From positions 1 through 13,221 of the forward strand of contig CALGNW010000268.1 in the NCBI GenBank assembly GCA_937958345.1: a stretch of DNA of 13,221 bases, in the 5' to 3' direction. The translations under genes were made by a program, and so were the position numbers. Shown here in pieces: positions 7,685 through 13,221 of the stretch (its first letter is position 1; the number at the start of each line of letters is the position of its first letter). Under the pieces are notes generated by a model, which saw only the letters and a list, made by a program, of their open reading frames with translations, ran no database searches and was not told the origin of the DNA. This stretch comes from an uncultured Neomegalonema sp. GTDB lineage: Bacteria > Pseudomonadota > Alphaproteobacteria > Rhodobacterales > Rhodobacteraceae.

Positions 7685-9118
7685 TCACTCGCGCGCGTAA
7701 ACATCCTCGTAGCGCAGAATATCATCTTCACCGAGATACGAACCGGTCTGCACCTCGATCAGGACCATGGGGACTTTGCCGGGGTTTTCCATCCGGTGTA
7801 CCGCACCGAGCGGAATGTAGACGGATTGGTTCTCGCTGAGCAGTCTGACGTCTTCGCCGACGGTGACCTTTGCGGTTCCCTCGACAACGATCCAGTGCTC
7901 GGAGCGGTGGAAATGGCTTTGCAGGCTGAGAGCCGCGCCGGGTTTGACGTGGATACGCTTGACCTGAAAGCGTTCGCCGACAACGAGACTTTCGAACCAG
8001 CCCCACGGGCGGTGATCTTTGGGAAATTGCGTTGCCTGAGGAGCGTTTTTCGCCTCGAGCGCGACGACGACTTTTTTGACGTCCTGAGCGCGGTTCATAT
8101 CGGCAACCAGAACGGCGTCGTTCATGGCGACGGCGATGATGTTGTTGAGGCCGAGACCGACGATTTCCTGCCGCTCGCTGTCCGAGCGCAAAAGGGTGTT
8201 CTTACAGTCGATCGCCGTTGCTGCGCCCGAGGTTGCGACGCCGGATGCGTCCGGCCCGGTTTCGCGCCAGACGGCATCCCAGCCGCCTAAATCAGACCAC
8301 GCGGCAGAAAACGGAACGACGGTCAGATTATCGGCCCGCTCCATCACGGCGTAATCAATCGAGATGTTTCCGGCTTTGCTCCATGCCGCCGGATCAAGAC
8401 GCAAAAAGCCGAGATCGGGCTTGGCCGCCGCCAGCGCCGCGCGCACGGGGGGGATCAAATCCGGGGCATGGGCCTCGAACGCGGCGATCATATCGCGGGC
8501 GCGGAAGAGAAAAATTCCGGCGTTCCAGAGGTAGTTGCCCTGCGCCAGCATTTCCGCGGCGCGTGCGGCGTCGGGTTTTTCCACGAACCGCGACAGGGCG
8601 ACCGGCGCACTTTCGGACGGTGCGCTGAGTTCGAGATAGCCGTAGGCGGTTTCGGGATGTGACGGCGTAATGCCGAAGGTCACGAGATTCCCCGTATTGA
8701 TCGCGGGCAGGCCGCGCGTGACGCAATCGTGGAAGGCGGCCACGTCGGGCATGACCTGATCGGAGGAGGCCACCAGAAGCACGGCGTCGGGGTTTGCGGC
8801 AACGCTGTGCAATGCCGCCGCCAGAATTGCAGGGGCCGTGTTGCGGCCCTCGGGTTCAATCAGGATTGTCCCCGGATCAATGCCCGCCGAGTGCAGTTGC
8901 TCGGTCACGATGAAACGGAAGTCGGAATTGGTCAGCACCATCGGCGCGTCGAAGGAAATATCGGGTCCTGTGCCTGAAAGACGCCGCGCAGAAGCCTGAA
9001 ACAGCGTTTCCTCGCCAACCAGAGGCACGAACTGTTTCGGATAGCTTTTGCGGGACAGAGGCCAGAGTCGCGTGCCGGAACCGCCGCATAAAAGGACAGG
9101 GGTGATTTGGGTTGTCAT
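7685..9118 (-). CDS. manC: Mannose-1-phosphate guanylyltransferase / mannose-6-phosphate isomerase (bifunctional, type II PMI)
   Basis: This makes GDP-mannose from mannose-1-phosphate and GTP and, in the bifunctional form, interconverts fructose-6-phosphate and mannose-6-phosphate in the cytosol. The 477-residue length matches the AlgA/ManC/XanB family. The N-terminal nucleotidyltransferase domain has the signature loop GGSGTRLWP (12-20) followed by YPKQF with K28. FVEKPD and NISIDYAVME are further family blocks. The C-terminal cupin domain (about 365-477) begins RPWGWFE and carries QSHFHRSEHW (400-409) with H402, H404 and E407, plus H441, as the metal ligands of the isomerase. Both activities therefore look intact. 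The ATG at 9118 has AGGA 10 bases upstream; a nearby ATG 11 bases earlier is out of frame. It supplies the precursor for the surrounding glycan genes and is preceded by a 166-base gap holding a possible promoter. Confidence 0.96.
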   Translation of the reverse strand: MTTQITPVLLCGGSGTRLWPLSRKSYPKQFVPLVGEETLFQASARRLSGTGPDISFDAPMVLTNSDFRFIVTEQLHSAGIDPGTILIEPEGRNTAPAILAAALHSVAANPDAVLLVASSDQVMPDVAAFHDCVTRGLPAINTGNLVTFGITPSHPETAYGYLELSAPSESAPVALSRFVEKPDAARAAEMLAQGNYLWNAGIFLFRARDMIAAFEAHAPDLIPPVRAALAAAKPDLGFLRLDPAAWSKAGNISIDYAVMERADNLTVVPFSAAWSDLGGWDAVWRETGPDASGVATSGAATAIDCKNTLLRSDSERQEIVGLGLNNIIAVAMNDAVLVADMNRAQDVKKVVVALEAKNAPQATQFPKDHRPWGWFESLVVGERFQVKRIHVKPGAALSLQSHFHRSEHWIVVEGTAKVTVGEDVRLLSENQSVYIPLGAVHRMENPGKVPMVLIEVQTGSYLGEDDILRYEDVYARE

Positions 9119-9179
9119 CTCGTGGCCATCCTGAACAAATGAAACTTATACGCTGTAGGGCGAAACTGATGCCGCCGGA

Positions 9180-9208
9180 CCTATAAGCACCGAGCCGGAA
9201 TGACGCAA
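9180..9208 (-). promoter_or_regulatory. Possible sigma-70 promoter upstream of manC
   Basis: On the minus strand TTGCGT (9208-9203) and TATAGG (9185-9180) are separated by 17 bases. The matches to consensus are 3/6 and 4/6, so this is weak. A lone TATAAG box nearer the gene lacks a matching -35. Support comes mainly from the 166-base gap and the motif at 9215-9228 just upstream. Confidence 0.3.
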
Positions 9209-9214
9209 GATTAC

Positions 9215-9228
9215 CCGTATGCCGGACG
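9215..9228. promoter_or_regulatory. 14-bp motif shared with the operon promoter region
   Basis: CCGTATGCCGGACG here matches CCGTATACCGGACG at 12730-12743 in 13 of 14 positions. Both copies are intergenic, in the same orientation, and upstream of a minus-strand gene of this cluster. A shared regulator-binding site is a reasonable inference, but chance cannot be excluded by eye. Confidence 0.35.
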
Positions 9229-9284
9229 CGGCGGACGGCACGCTCCGACCGCGATGAAATCGGGTTGTTGAATGGACGACGTGC

Positions 9285-10256
9285 CTAGCCGGTGGATGCC
9301 TGATGCCATGCCACCGTGCGTTTGACGCCCTCTTCGAAACCGACCGGCAGCGGTCCGCAGACAGCCTCGGTCTCGCTCATGTCGAAGATATACTCGGTGC
9401 GGATGTTTTTGAGGCGAAACGAGTTGAAGGGCGCACTGATGCCAAGCAGTCCGAAACCGTCACCCACCAGGGCCAGAGCCTTTGAAACGGGATAGGGCAG
9501 GGTGACGGGCCTGCGGACACCAAGCTCGTCGGCGATGCGGTTTGCATAGGCTTTGAGCGAAAGCGCCTCGTAATCGGCAAGATAGAAAACCTTGCCCTGA
9601 ATCGCCTCTGCCGGGGCTTCGGCCAGACGCATGTATTGCGTGGCGATGTTTTCAGCGTAGGAATACGATTTCCAGAGATCACCGCCGCCCGCGTGAAAAT
9701 ATGTGCGCTTTTGGATATGCCGGTACAAGCTGCGGTAATGCGCGCTCATATGCGGGCCCCAGACGGTCGTCGGGCGGGTCAGACACCATGTCACGCCGCC
9801 GCCCTGCGCCGCGCGCACGCGCTTTTCCGTCTCGATTTTGCTTTCGCCGTAAACCGTGCTCGGTTCGTATTCTTCCGGCCCTGTGGGGACCATGCCGACA
9901 CGGCAAACAAGCTGTGACGAGGTATAAATCCCGCGCGTAACGCTGTTACATTCCGAAATTGCAGCGCAGAGATTGTCGACCGCCGTCGTGTTGTCGCGGT
10001 AGTCTTCGAGCGTTTTGCCGTCCAGATCGGTCCGTGCCGCAAGGTGGATTACGACGGTCGGCCCGAAGGCGTTCAGGCTGCGCCCCAGCGCCTCGCGGTC
10101 GAGAAGGTCGAGTTCCTCAGCGGCCCAGTCTTCACGCTCGGCAGGGGCCGGTTTGCGGTCGATGCCGAGAACAGTCCAGCCCTGACGGTGCATCAGGTCG
10201 GCGGTCCAGCGACCGACAAGGCCCGTAGTACCGGTAATGAAAACGCGTTTGGTCAC
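9285..10256 (-). CDS. NAD-dependent epimerase/dehydratase (extended SDR)
   Basis: A 323-residue extended short-chain dehydrogenase of the sugar-nucleotide epimerase/dehydratase type. VFITGTTGLVG (5-15) is the G-x-x-G-x-x-G NAD(P)-binding loop, and D33 after the second strand favours NAD. VVIHLAAR (68-75) is the usual strand-4 block. S113/S114, Y136 and K140 (YGESK) form the catalytic set, and RPTTVWGPH follows as in the family. The likely role is epimerising, reducing or dehydrating a nucleotide sugar for the glycan, but the substrate cannot be named. The start is a GTG at 10256: an in-frame TAG sits two codons upstream and the nucleotide-binding loop begins at residue 9, so no earlier start exists and the next ATG would remove the fold's first strand. 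It follows the beta-helix gene by 71 bases and is probably co-transcribed. Confidence 0.92.
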   Translation of the reverse strand: MTKRVFITGTTGLVGRWTADLMHRQGWTVLGIDRKPAPAEREDWAAEELDLLDREALGRSLNAFGPTVVIHLAARTDLDGKTLEDYRDNTTAVDNLCAAISECNSVTRGIYTSSQLVCRVGMVPTGPEEYEPSTVYGESKIETEKRVRAAQGGGVTWCLTRPTTVWGPHMSAHYRSLYRHIQKRTYFHAGGGDLWKSYSYAENIATQYMRLAEAPAEAIQGKVFYLADYEALSLKAYANRIADELGVRRPVTLPYPVSKALALVGDGFGLLGISAPFNSFRLKNIRTEYIFDMSETEAVCGPLPVGFEEGVKRTVAWHQASTG

Positions 10257-10303
10257 GGGCTACTCGCTCGACAGGGGTAAACGGAAACGGTGAGGACAGG
10301 GGC

Positions 10304-10323
10304 CGGATGCCTTGCGGCATCCG
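10304..10323 (-). terminator. Strong GC-rich hairpin with GCAA tetraloop after the beta-helix gene
   Basis: CGGATGCC (10304-10311) and GGCATCCG (10316-10323) are perfect complements around four bases. On the transcribed strand the loop reads GCAA, a stable GNRA tetraloop. It begins 4 bases after the beta-helix stop. No U tract follows, so it is more likely an RNA-stabilising or processing hairpin, or a weak terminator, than a full Rho-independent terminator. Confidence 0.45.
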
Positions 10324-10327
10324 ACGT

Positions 10328-12019
10328 TCAGTTGATTGTGCTGTTGTTCGATTCGGTGACCGATTCAACGCTTTCCCAGCGCAAAACATCGCCGACGCGG
10401 ACGTTTTGCGCCAGATTTCCGCCGGACCACCGGAGTTCCAGAAACCCGAACTGGCCCTCGTAGATATCGTCGACAATGCCGATAATCTGGGGATCGCGGG
10501 CCAGGCGGACCTGCATGCCCGGTTGCAGCAACCGCGCAAGTTTAGGGACATCTTCGCCGCCCCGACGTTTGCCGTTCTGTTCGCGCGGGACCACGATTGA
10601 TCCGCCCGGACCGACGGCCTCGACAGGATGCCGCTGCATCCGCGTTTGCTGCACAACGACCGATTGCTGCGGTTTTTTACGGACCCTGTTGTTGCTGATA
10701 TCCGCAACCCGCCCGACAAACTGGCCGTTATAGAAAGAGACGGCGCCCCACCGGTCACGGTCCGGCAGGTGGGTCGAATCGATCTGGTTGTTTCGGATGG
10801 TCAGATTGTCGAGCGCAATCACGTTGATCCGGCCATCCACCACGTTGTTGTCGATGGTGATGTTCCGGATGCCCGTCCCGGATTTCATCGCATGCGGTTC
10901 TTTCGCCTTCATCCGCCGGATGCGGGAATTGCGGACGATCACTTCGTTTGCGACCTTATCGAACTCGAACACGTTGGCGACATCGACGTTATCAATGATC
11001 GTTCGCGCGCTCTCGCGGGCATAGAGATTATAGTCGTTTGTTCCTGTCAGAATCAGGTCTTTCAGGATGACCGTGTGCGCGGCGAATGCGACCGACTGCA
11101 AAATGCGGGCGCTGGGGTTCGCGCGGAATGTAATGCCCTCGACCCAGACAATCTCGGGGTAGAAATAACGCCCGACCACTTGCGGGCGATCATCAAGAAG
11201 CAAAACCCGGGGTTTACCGAAGGCAACCGCCTCGGACCTGAAATTGCCCCGTTGGCCCGCAGGCATGTAGCCGTAATCAGGCCAGCGCGCGTCATAGCGG
11301 CGCTGTAGCGGCTGATCGAGTAAAAGCTGCTGTCCCTGAACCGCCGAAACACGACGCCATTCGAATTCGCGCAGGTTCGGCGTGTAACCGAAGCTCATCA
11401 GAGCATACCCGTGAACCAGAATGCGGTCGCCTGCCTCGTATCGCGCCGCGTCGGCAGGATCGGTCAGCGTGATAGACTGTTGTCCGGCCTCGGCGGTCGC
11501 GATCCGGTCACCGGAAATATAAAGCTCGGGACGCTCGCCCGGACCGCGCGGCGCGCTGTCAAGATCACCCTGCAGCGAAAACATTCCCTGACGCGGAAAA
11601 GCGTTGAAGTCGTTTACATACCGCGCTGTCGACGTGCTCTGGAACGTCGCGCCCTGTCCGCTGACACGCACGCGGGTAAGACCGTAAAGCCAACGGTTGT
11701 TCGAATAAAGATAATCGCCCGGCGGGAAAACCAGCCGCCAATAAGCATGACGGTCGCGGGCAATCAGGCTGTCGCGAAGCTGTTGCAGCGCGAAGGCGTT
11801 ATCGGTCGCGCCGTCACCGCGCACACCGGCGGTTGACACGTCCACTACGATTTCACGGCTGCTGTCCCAGTACGGCTCCAAATCGGGAGATGCCGATGCA
11901 GGCCGGGGGCCGAGCATCAGTGCAGACAACAACAAAGCGCAGGCAAGACGCGCCAGCGTTGCCGCCCGGCGGGGCGACGTCCGCGCGTCTGACGGATGAT
12001 GCGGAGCGGCGGTTATCAT
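10328..12019 (-). CDS. Exported right-handed beta-helix protein (pectate-lyase-like fold)
   Basis: A 563-residue exported protein, possibly a polysaccharide lyase, hydrolase or epimerase acting on the glycan in the periplasm or outside. Residues 17-43 form a signal peptide: arginines R17/R18/R24, the apolar LACALLLSALML core, then a signal-peptidase site ASA-SPD after A43. Residues 59-75 (VDVSTAGVRGDGATDN) and FPPGDY (98-103) are the usual N-terminal blocks of pectate-lyase-3-like proteins. About 291-446 holds repeated short strands with Asn ladders (IIDNVDV, VIVRNSRI, ITIDNNVV, LTIRNNQI, ADISNNRV), typical of beta-helix coils. The last 115 residues are a separate beta-rich domain that I do not recognise. 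The ATG at 12019 overlaps the methyltransferase stop (ATGA), and the signal peptide fits it better than a TTG at 12061. Catalytic residues are not evident, so enzymatic activity is inferred from fold and context only. Confidence 0.85.
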   Translation of the reverse strand: MITAAPHHPSDARTSPRRAATLARLACALLLSALMLGPRPASASPDLEPYWDSSREIVVDVSTAGVRGDGATDNAFALQQLRDSLIARDRHAYWRLVFPPGDYLYSNNRWLYGLTRVRVSGQGATFQSTSTARYVNDFNAFPRQGMFSLQGDLDSAPRGPGERPELYISGDRIATAEAGQQSITLTDPADAARYEAGDRILVHGYALMSFGYTPNLREFEWRRVSAVQGQQLLLDQPLQRRYDARWPDYGYMPAGQRGNFRSEAVAFGKPRVLLLDDRPQVVGRYFYPEIVWVEGITFRANPSARILQSVAFAAHTVILKDLILTGTNDYNLYARESARTIIDNVDVANVFEFDKVANEVIVRNSRIRRMKAKEPHAMKSGTGIRNITIDNNVVDGRINVIALDNLTIRNNQIDSTHLPDRDRWGAVSFYNGQFVGRVADISNNRVRKKPQQSVVVQQTRMQRHPVEAVGPGGSIVVPREQNGKRRGGEDVPKLARLLQPGMQVRLARDPQIIGIVDDIYEGQFGFLELRWSGGNLAQNVRVGDVLRWESVESVTESNNSTIN

Positions 12020-12666
12020 GCTGTCTGACCGCGTGCCGCGATCAACTGATCGCGCGACCAAAGTGTCATGTACTTTTCGCGGCGCGGCGCCTCGTAGTCA
12101 GCAAAACGGTCAAGCGGTTCGCCAAGATTAAACGGCGCGGCCTGCAGGTTAAGCGGACGGTGCTTGCCGGTCACAATCTCACGATTCGTGTCGATCTGCG
12201 GCATGTTGGTGGTCAGCAGATACGGGATATCCGAGGCGATGAAATTGTCGATGAACCGGAAAATATCTGTGCTGGAAAGATGGAACAGGCAGTCTCGGCA
12301 GAACATCAGATCGACGTCAGGCAGTTTGTCCGCCGTGATGTCAACGAGCACGAACTCGACATTCTGTCTGGTGTTCTTTTCGCGCAGCGTTTCGACCAGA
12401 TCCGGCACGATCTCGCCGCCGATGTAATGAATGTGCTCGGGCAGCGCGACCTCTTTCATCCAGTTCCAGTCGCCGCACGGCGCATCCAGAACGCGCTTCA
12501 CATTCCACTTGTCCAGAAAGGGCACGAGATCGCGGCGAAGCAGGGTCGTGTTGTCCAGTGTCGATCCGCTGCCGCTGACACTTTCCTGATTGTCGTTCCA
12601 CCAGCCGGTGCGGTAAATCTCGGAAAACCGGTCCTGCATCGAAAGCTTTTCCAGCTTGCGATCCAT
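12016..12666 (-). CDS. Class I SAM-dependent methyltransferase
   Basis: A 216-residue methyltransferase of the Rossmann class, perhaps O-methylating a sugar. SGSGST (31-36) precedes motif I, VLDAPCGDWNWM (59-70), the SAM-binding loop. GGEIVPDLV (83-91) supplies the acidic residue after strand 2, FVLVDI (105-110) follows, and DLMFCRDCLFHLS (119-131) fits the strand-4 motif. The ATG at 12666 has AAGGGA 6 bases upstream. An upstream ATG at 12705 would add MLNRISRFIKGTL, but it overlaps a perfect -10 hexamer and lacks a well-placed Shine-Dalgarno, so a transcript from that promoter would start after it; 12666 is therefore preferred. The stop overlaps the beta-helix start by 4 bases, indicating translational coupling. 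This is the first gene of the cluster. The substrate is unknown; a glycan or its precursor is inferred from context. Confidence 0.85.
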   Translation of the reverse strand: MDRKLEKLSMQDRFSEIYRTGWWNDNQESVSGSGSTLDNTTLLRRDLVPFLDKWNVKRVLDAPCGDWNWMKEVALPEHIHYIGGEIVPDLVETLREKNTRQNVEFVLVDITADKLPDVDLMFCRDCLFHLSSTDIFRFIDNFIASDIPYLLTTNMPQIDTNREIVTGKHRPLNLQAAPFNLGEPLDRFADYEAPRREKYMTLWSRDQLIAARGQTA

Positions 12667-12672
12667 CAGCGT

Positions 12673-12678
12673 TCCCTT
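12673..12678 (-). promoter_or_regulatory. Shine-Dalgarno that decides the methyltransferase start
   Basis: AAGGGA lies 6 bases before the ATG at 12666, while the alternative ATG at 12705 has only a distant AGGA 11 bases away. This supports the shorter protein. Confidence 0.55.
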
Positions 12679-12703
12679 GATGAAACGAGAAATTCTGTTT
12701 AAC

Positions 12704-12732
12704 ATTATACACTTGGTCCTGTAAACTGTCCG
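12704..12732 (-). promoter_or_regulatory. Candidate sigma-70 promoter of the glycan operon
   Basis: On the minus strand CGGACA (12732-12727, 4/6 to consensus) and TATAAT (12709-12704, 6/6) are separated by exactly 17 bases. The start of transcription would fall near 12697, giving a leader of about 30 bases to the ATG at 12666 with its AAGGGA site. It is the best promoter in the window and lies at the 5' end of the gene run. Confidence 0.6.
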
Positions 12733-12743
12733 TATACCGGACG
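12728..12743. promoter_or_regulatory. Inverted-repeat operator candidate overlapping the -35 box
   Basis: GTCCG (12728-12732) and CGGAC (12738-12742) are perfect complements flanking TATAC, with a GTATAC palindrome inside. The left arm coincides with five of the six -35 bases. The core CCGTATACCGGACG (12730-12743) recurs with one change upstream of manC. A dimeric regulator controlling both sites is inferred. Confidence 0.4.
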
Positions 12744-13083
12744 TTGCACGCTACGCTCGGTTCAGTACGCCTCTTGCGTCAGGCGATCAATTCGGATTTC
12801 CGGGATGCGTTGGGCACACCCCTCCGACGGTCTGTGATCTAACCTCGCCGCATTTTACAGTAAATGGCAGACGTCCTTGCGAAAGTAAACGGCGTGATCC
12901 TTCGTCTCTCGCACGAAGCCCAGCGCCAAAAATGGCCCGGTTGGGGTTTTTTCAGGGCGCGCGGAGACAGGGAAGAAGACGCCGCGACGGTTTCAGCGGC
13001 CTGCAGTCGGGTTATTGAAGAGTTTTGCGCGGGTTTTCAGAGGTTTTCCCTGCCCGTTTGAGAGTTTTGCGCGACGATCGCGA
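12744..13083. other. Intergenic region without a supported gene
   Basis: About 340 bases between the upstream gene's stop and the operon promoter. It contains a short inverted repeat (CTTCGT 12900-12905 with ACGAAG 12913-12918), a run of six T at 12947-12952 after a weak CCC/GGG pairing, and two direct repeats at 13019-13073. A 65-codon plus-strand frame at 12864-13061 has no Shine-Dalgarno and no recognisable sequence, so I do not call it. The upstream gene's transcription probably ends here, but no strong terminator is visible. Confidence 0.5.
13019..13073. repeat. Pair of 13-bp direct repeats with 42-bp period
   Basis: AGAGTTTTGCGCG occurs exactly at 13019-13031 and again at 13061-13073. 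The 42-base offset is four helical turns, so both copies face the same side of the DNA. They lie just downstream of the upstream gene's stop and about 310 bases before the operon promoter. They may bind a regulator or be remnants of a local duplication. Confidence 0.5.
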
Positions 13084-13221
13084 TTAGAGGGCCGCGATTG
13101 CCTCCAGGATTTTGTCGGAGACTTCGGCGGGGCCGCCCTTGGCGCGGTTGGCGTGGCGGCGGGCTCCGGGGAGGCGGGCTCCCTCCATATCTTCAATCTT
13201 ACCGAGTAATTCTTCGCCATG
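13084..13221 (-). CDS. C-terminal 45 codons of an upstream gene, possibly Ldh_2-type oxidoreductase
   Basis: The minus strand is open from the window edge to a TAA at 13086-13084. The frame encodes a helical, charged tail (EELLGKIEDMEGARLPGARR, then HANRAKGG and a final EVSDKILEAIAAL). The R-L-P-G-x-R-R-x-x-N-R pattern followed by a short helix recalls the C-termini of malate/lactate dehydrogenase-like (Ldh_2) NAD(P)H oxidoreductases, but this is from memory on a short fragment and is tentative. A different minus-strand frame also reads through here; it is rejected because its sequence is low-complexity Pro/Ala/Ser. The gene is probably unrelated to the glycan cluster and marks its right boundary. 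Confidence 0.5.
   Translation of the reverse strand, partial: HGEELLGKIEDMEGARLPGARRHANRAKGGPAEVSDKILEAIAAL

Noticed and set aside
10628..11308. 226-codon plus-strand open frame
   Set aside because: Antisense to the beta-helix coils; the D/V/I-rich translation mirrors the repeat composition of the real gene.
7685..12019. Alginate biosynthesis locus
   Set aside because: An AlgA-like enzyme plus an exported beta-helix protein is suggestive, but no GDP-mannose dehydrogenase (AlgD), Alg8/Alg44 or recognisable AlgG motif is present, and sulfotransferases are foreign to alginate.
11833..12702. 289-codon plus-strand open frame
   Set aside because: It is antisense to both the methyltransferase and the start of the beta-helix gene, whose minus-strand products have clear motifs; the plus product has none.
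12925..12952. Rho-independent terminator on either strand near the T6/A6 run
   Set aside because: The only stem next to the T run is about 3 bp (CCC/GGG), too weak to call.
12864..13061. 65-codon plus-strand frame in the intergenic region
   Set aside because: No Shine-Dalgarno, no recognisable motif, and it reads across one of the direct repeats; not supported as a gene.
12993..13220. 75-codon minus-strand frame at the right edge
   Set aside because: Low-complexity Pro/Ala/Ser sequence in a different frame from the more convincing C-terminal tail that ends at 13084; judged a shadow.

Overview
The window is a single-strand run of ten complete or partial genes, all on the minus strand, for making, exporting and decorating a surface or secreted polysaccharide. 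GC is moderately high (by eye somewhat under 60%). The gene types, the tight stop/start overlaps and the codon usage suggest an alphaproteobacterium, plausibly of the Rhodobacteraceae/roseobacter group, but no phylogenetic marker is present, so this is an impression. No rRNA, tRNA, CRISPR array, insertion sequence or transposase was seen.

In transcription order (right to left): the last 45 codons of an unrelated gene (13084-13221, possibly an Ldh_2-type oxidoreductase); a 378-bp intergenic region with repeats and a good candidate sigma-70 promoter; a SAM-dependent methyltransferase; a signal-peptide-bearing right-handed beta-helix protein; an NAD-dependent epimerase/dehydratase; a bifunctional mannose-1-phosphate guanylyltransferase/mannose-6-phosphate isomerase (ManC/AlgA type); a left-handed beta-helix (hexapeptide) acyltransferase; a Wzx/MOP-type flippase; a GT4 glycosyltransferase; three consecutive, mutually unlike sulfotransferases; and an OafA-type membrane O-acyltransferase that runs off the left edge.

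Taken together this looks like part of a biosynthetic locus for a sulfated, O-acylated and possibly O-methylated glycan fed by GDP-mannose (or a derivative). ManC supplies the nucleotide sugar and the SDR enzyme may modify a sugar. The GT4 enzyme adds a residue, and the flippase would move a lipid-linked intermediate across the inner membrane. The sulfotransferases would act on the cytoplasmic side with PAPS, OafA would acylate at the membrane, and the exported beta-helix protein could cut or epimerise the polymer outside. No polymerase (Wzy), priming glycosyltransferase, chain-length regulator or PAPS-forming enzyme is visible, so the locus must extend to the left or use genes elsewhere.

The most notable features are the three tandem sulfotransferases with 1-8-nt overlaps or gaps; a promoter whose perfect -10 box overlaps the upstream-most ATG of the first gene, which moves the likely start 39 bases downstream; and a 14-bp motif shared (13 of 14) between that promoter and the region upstream of manC.
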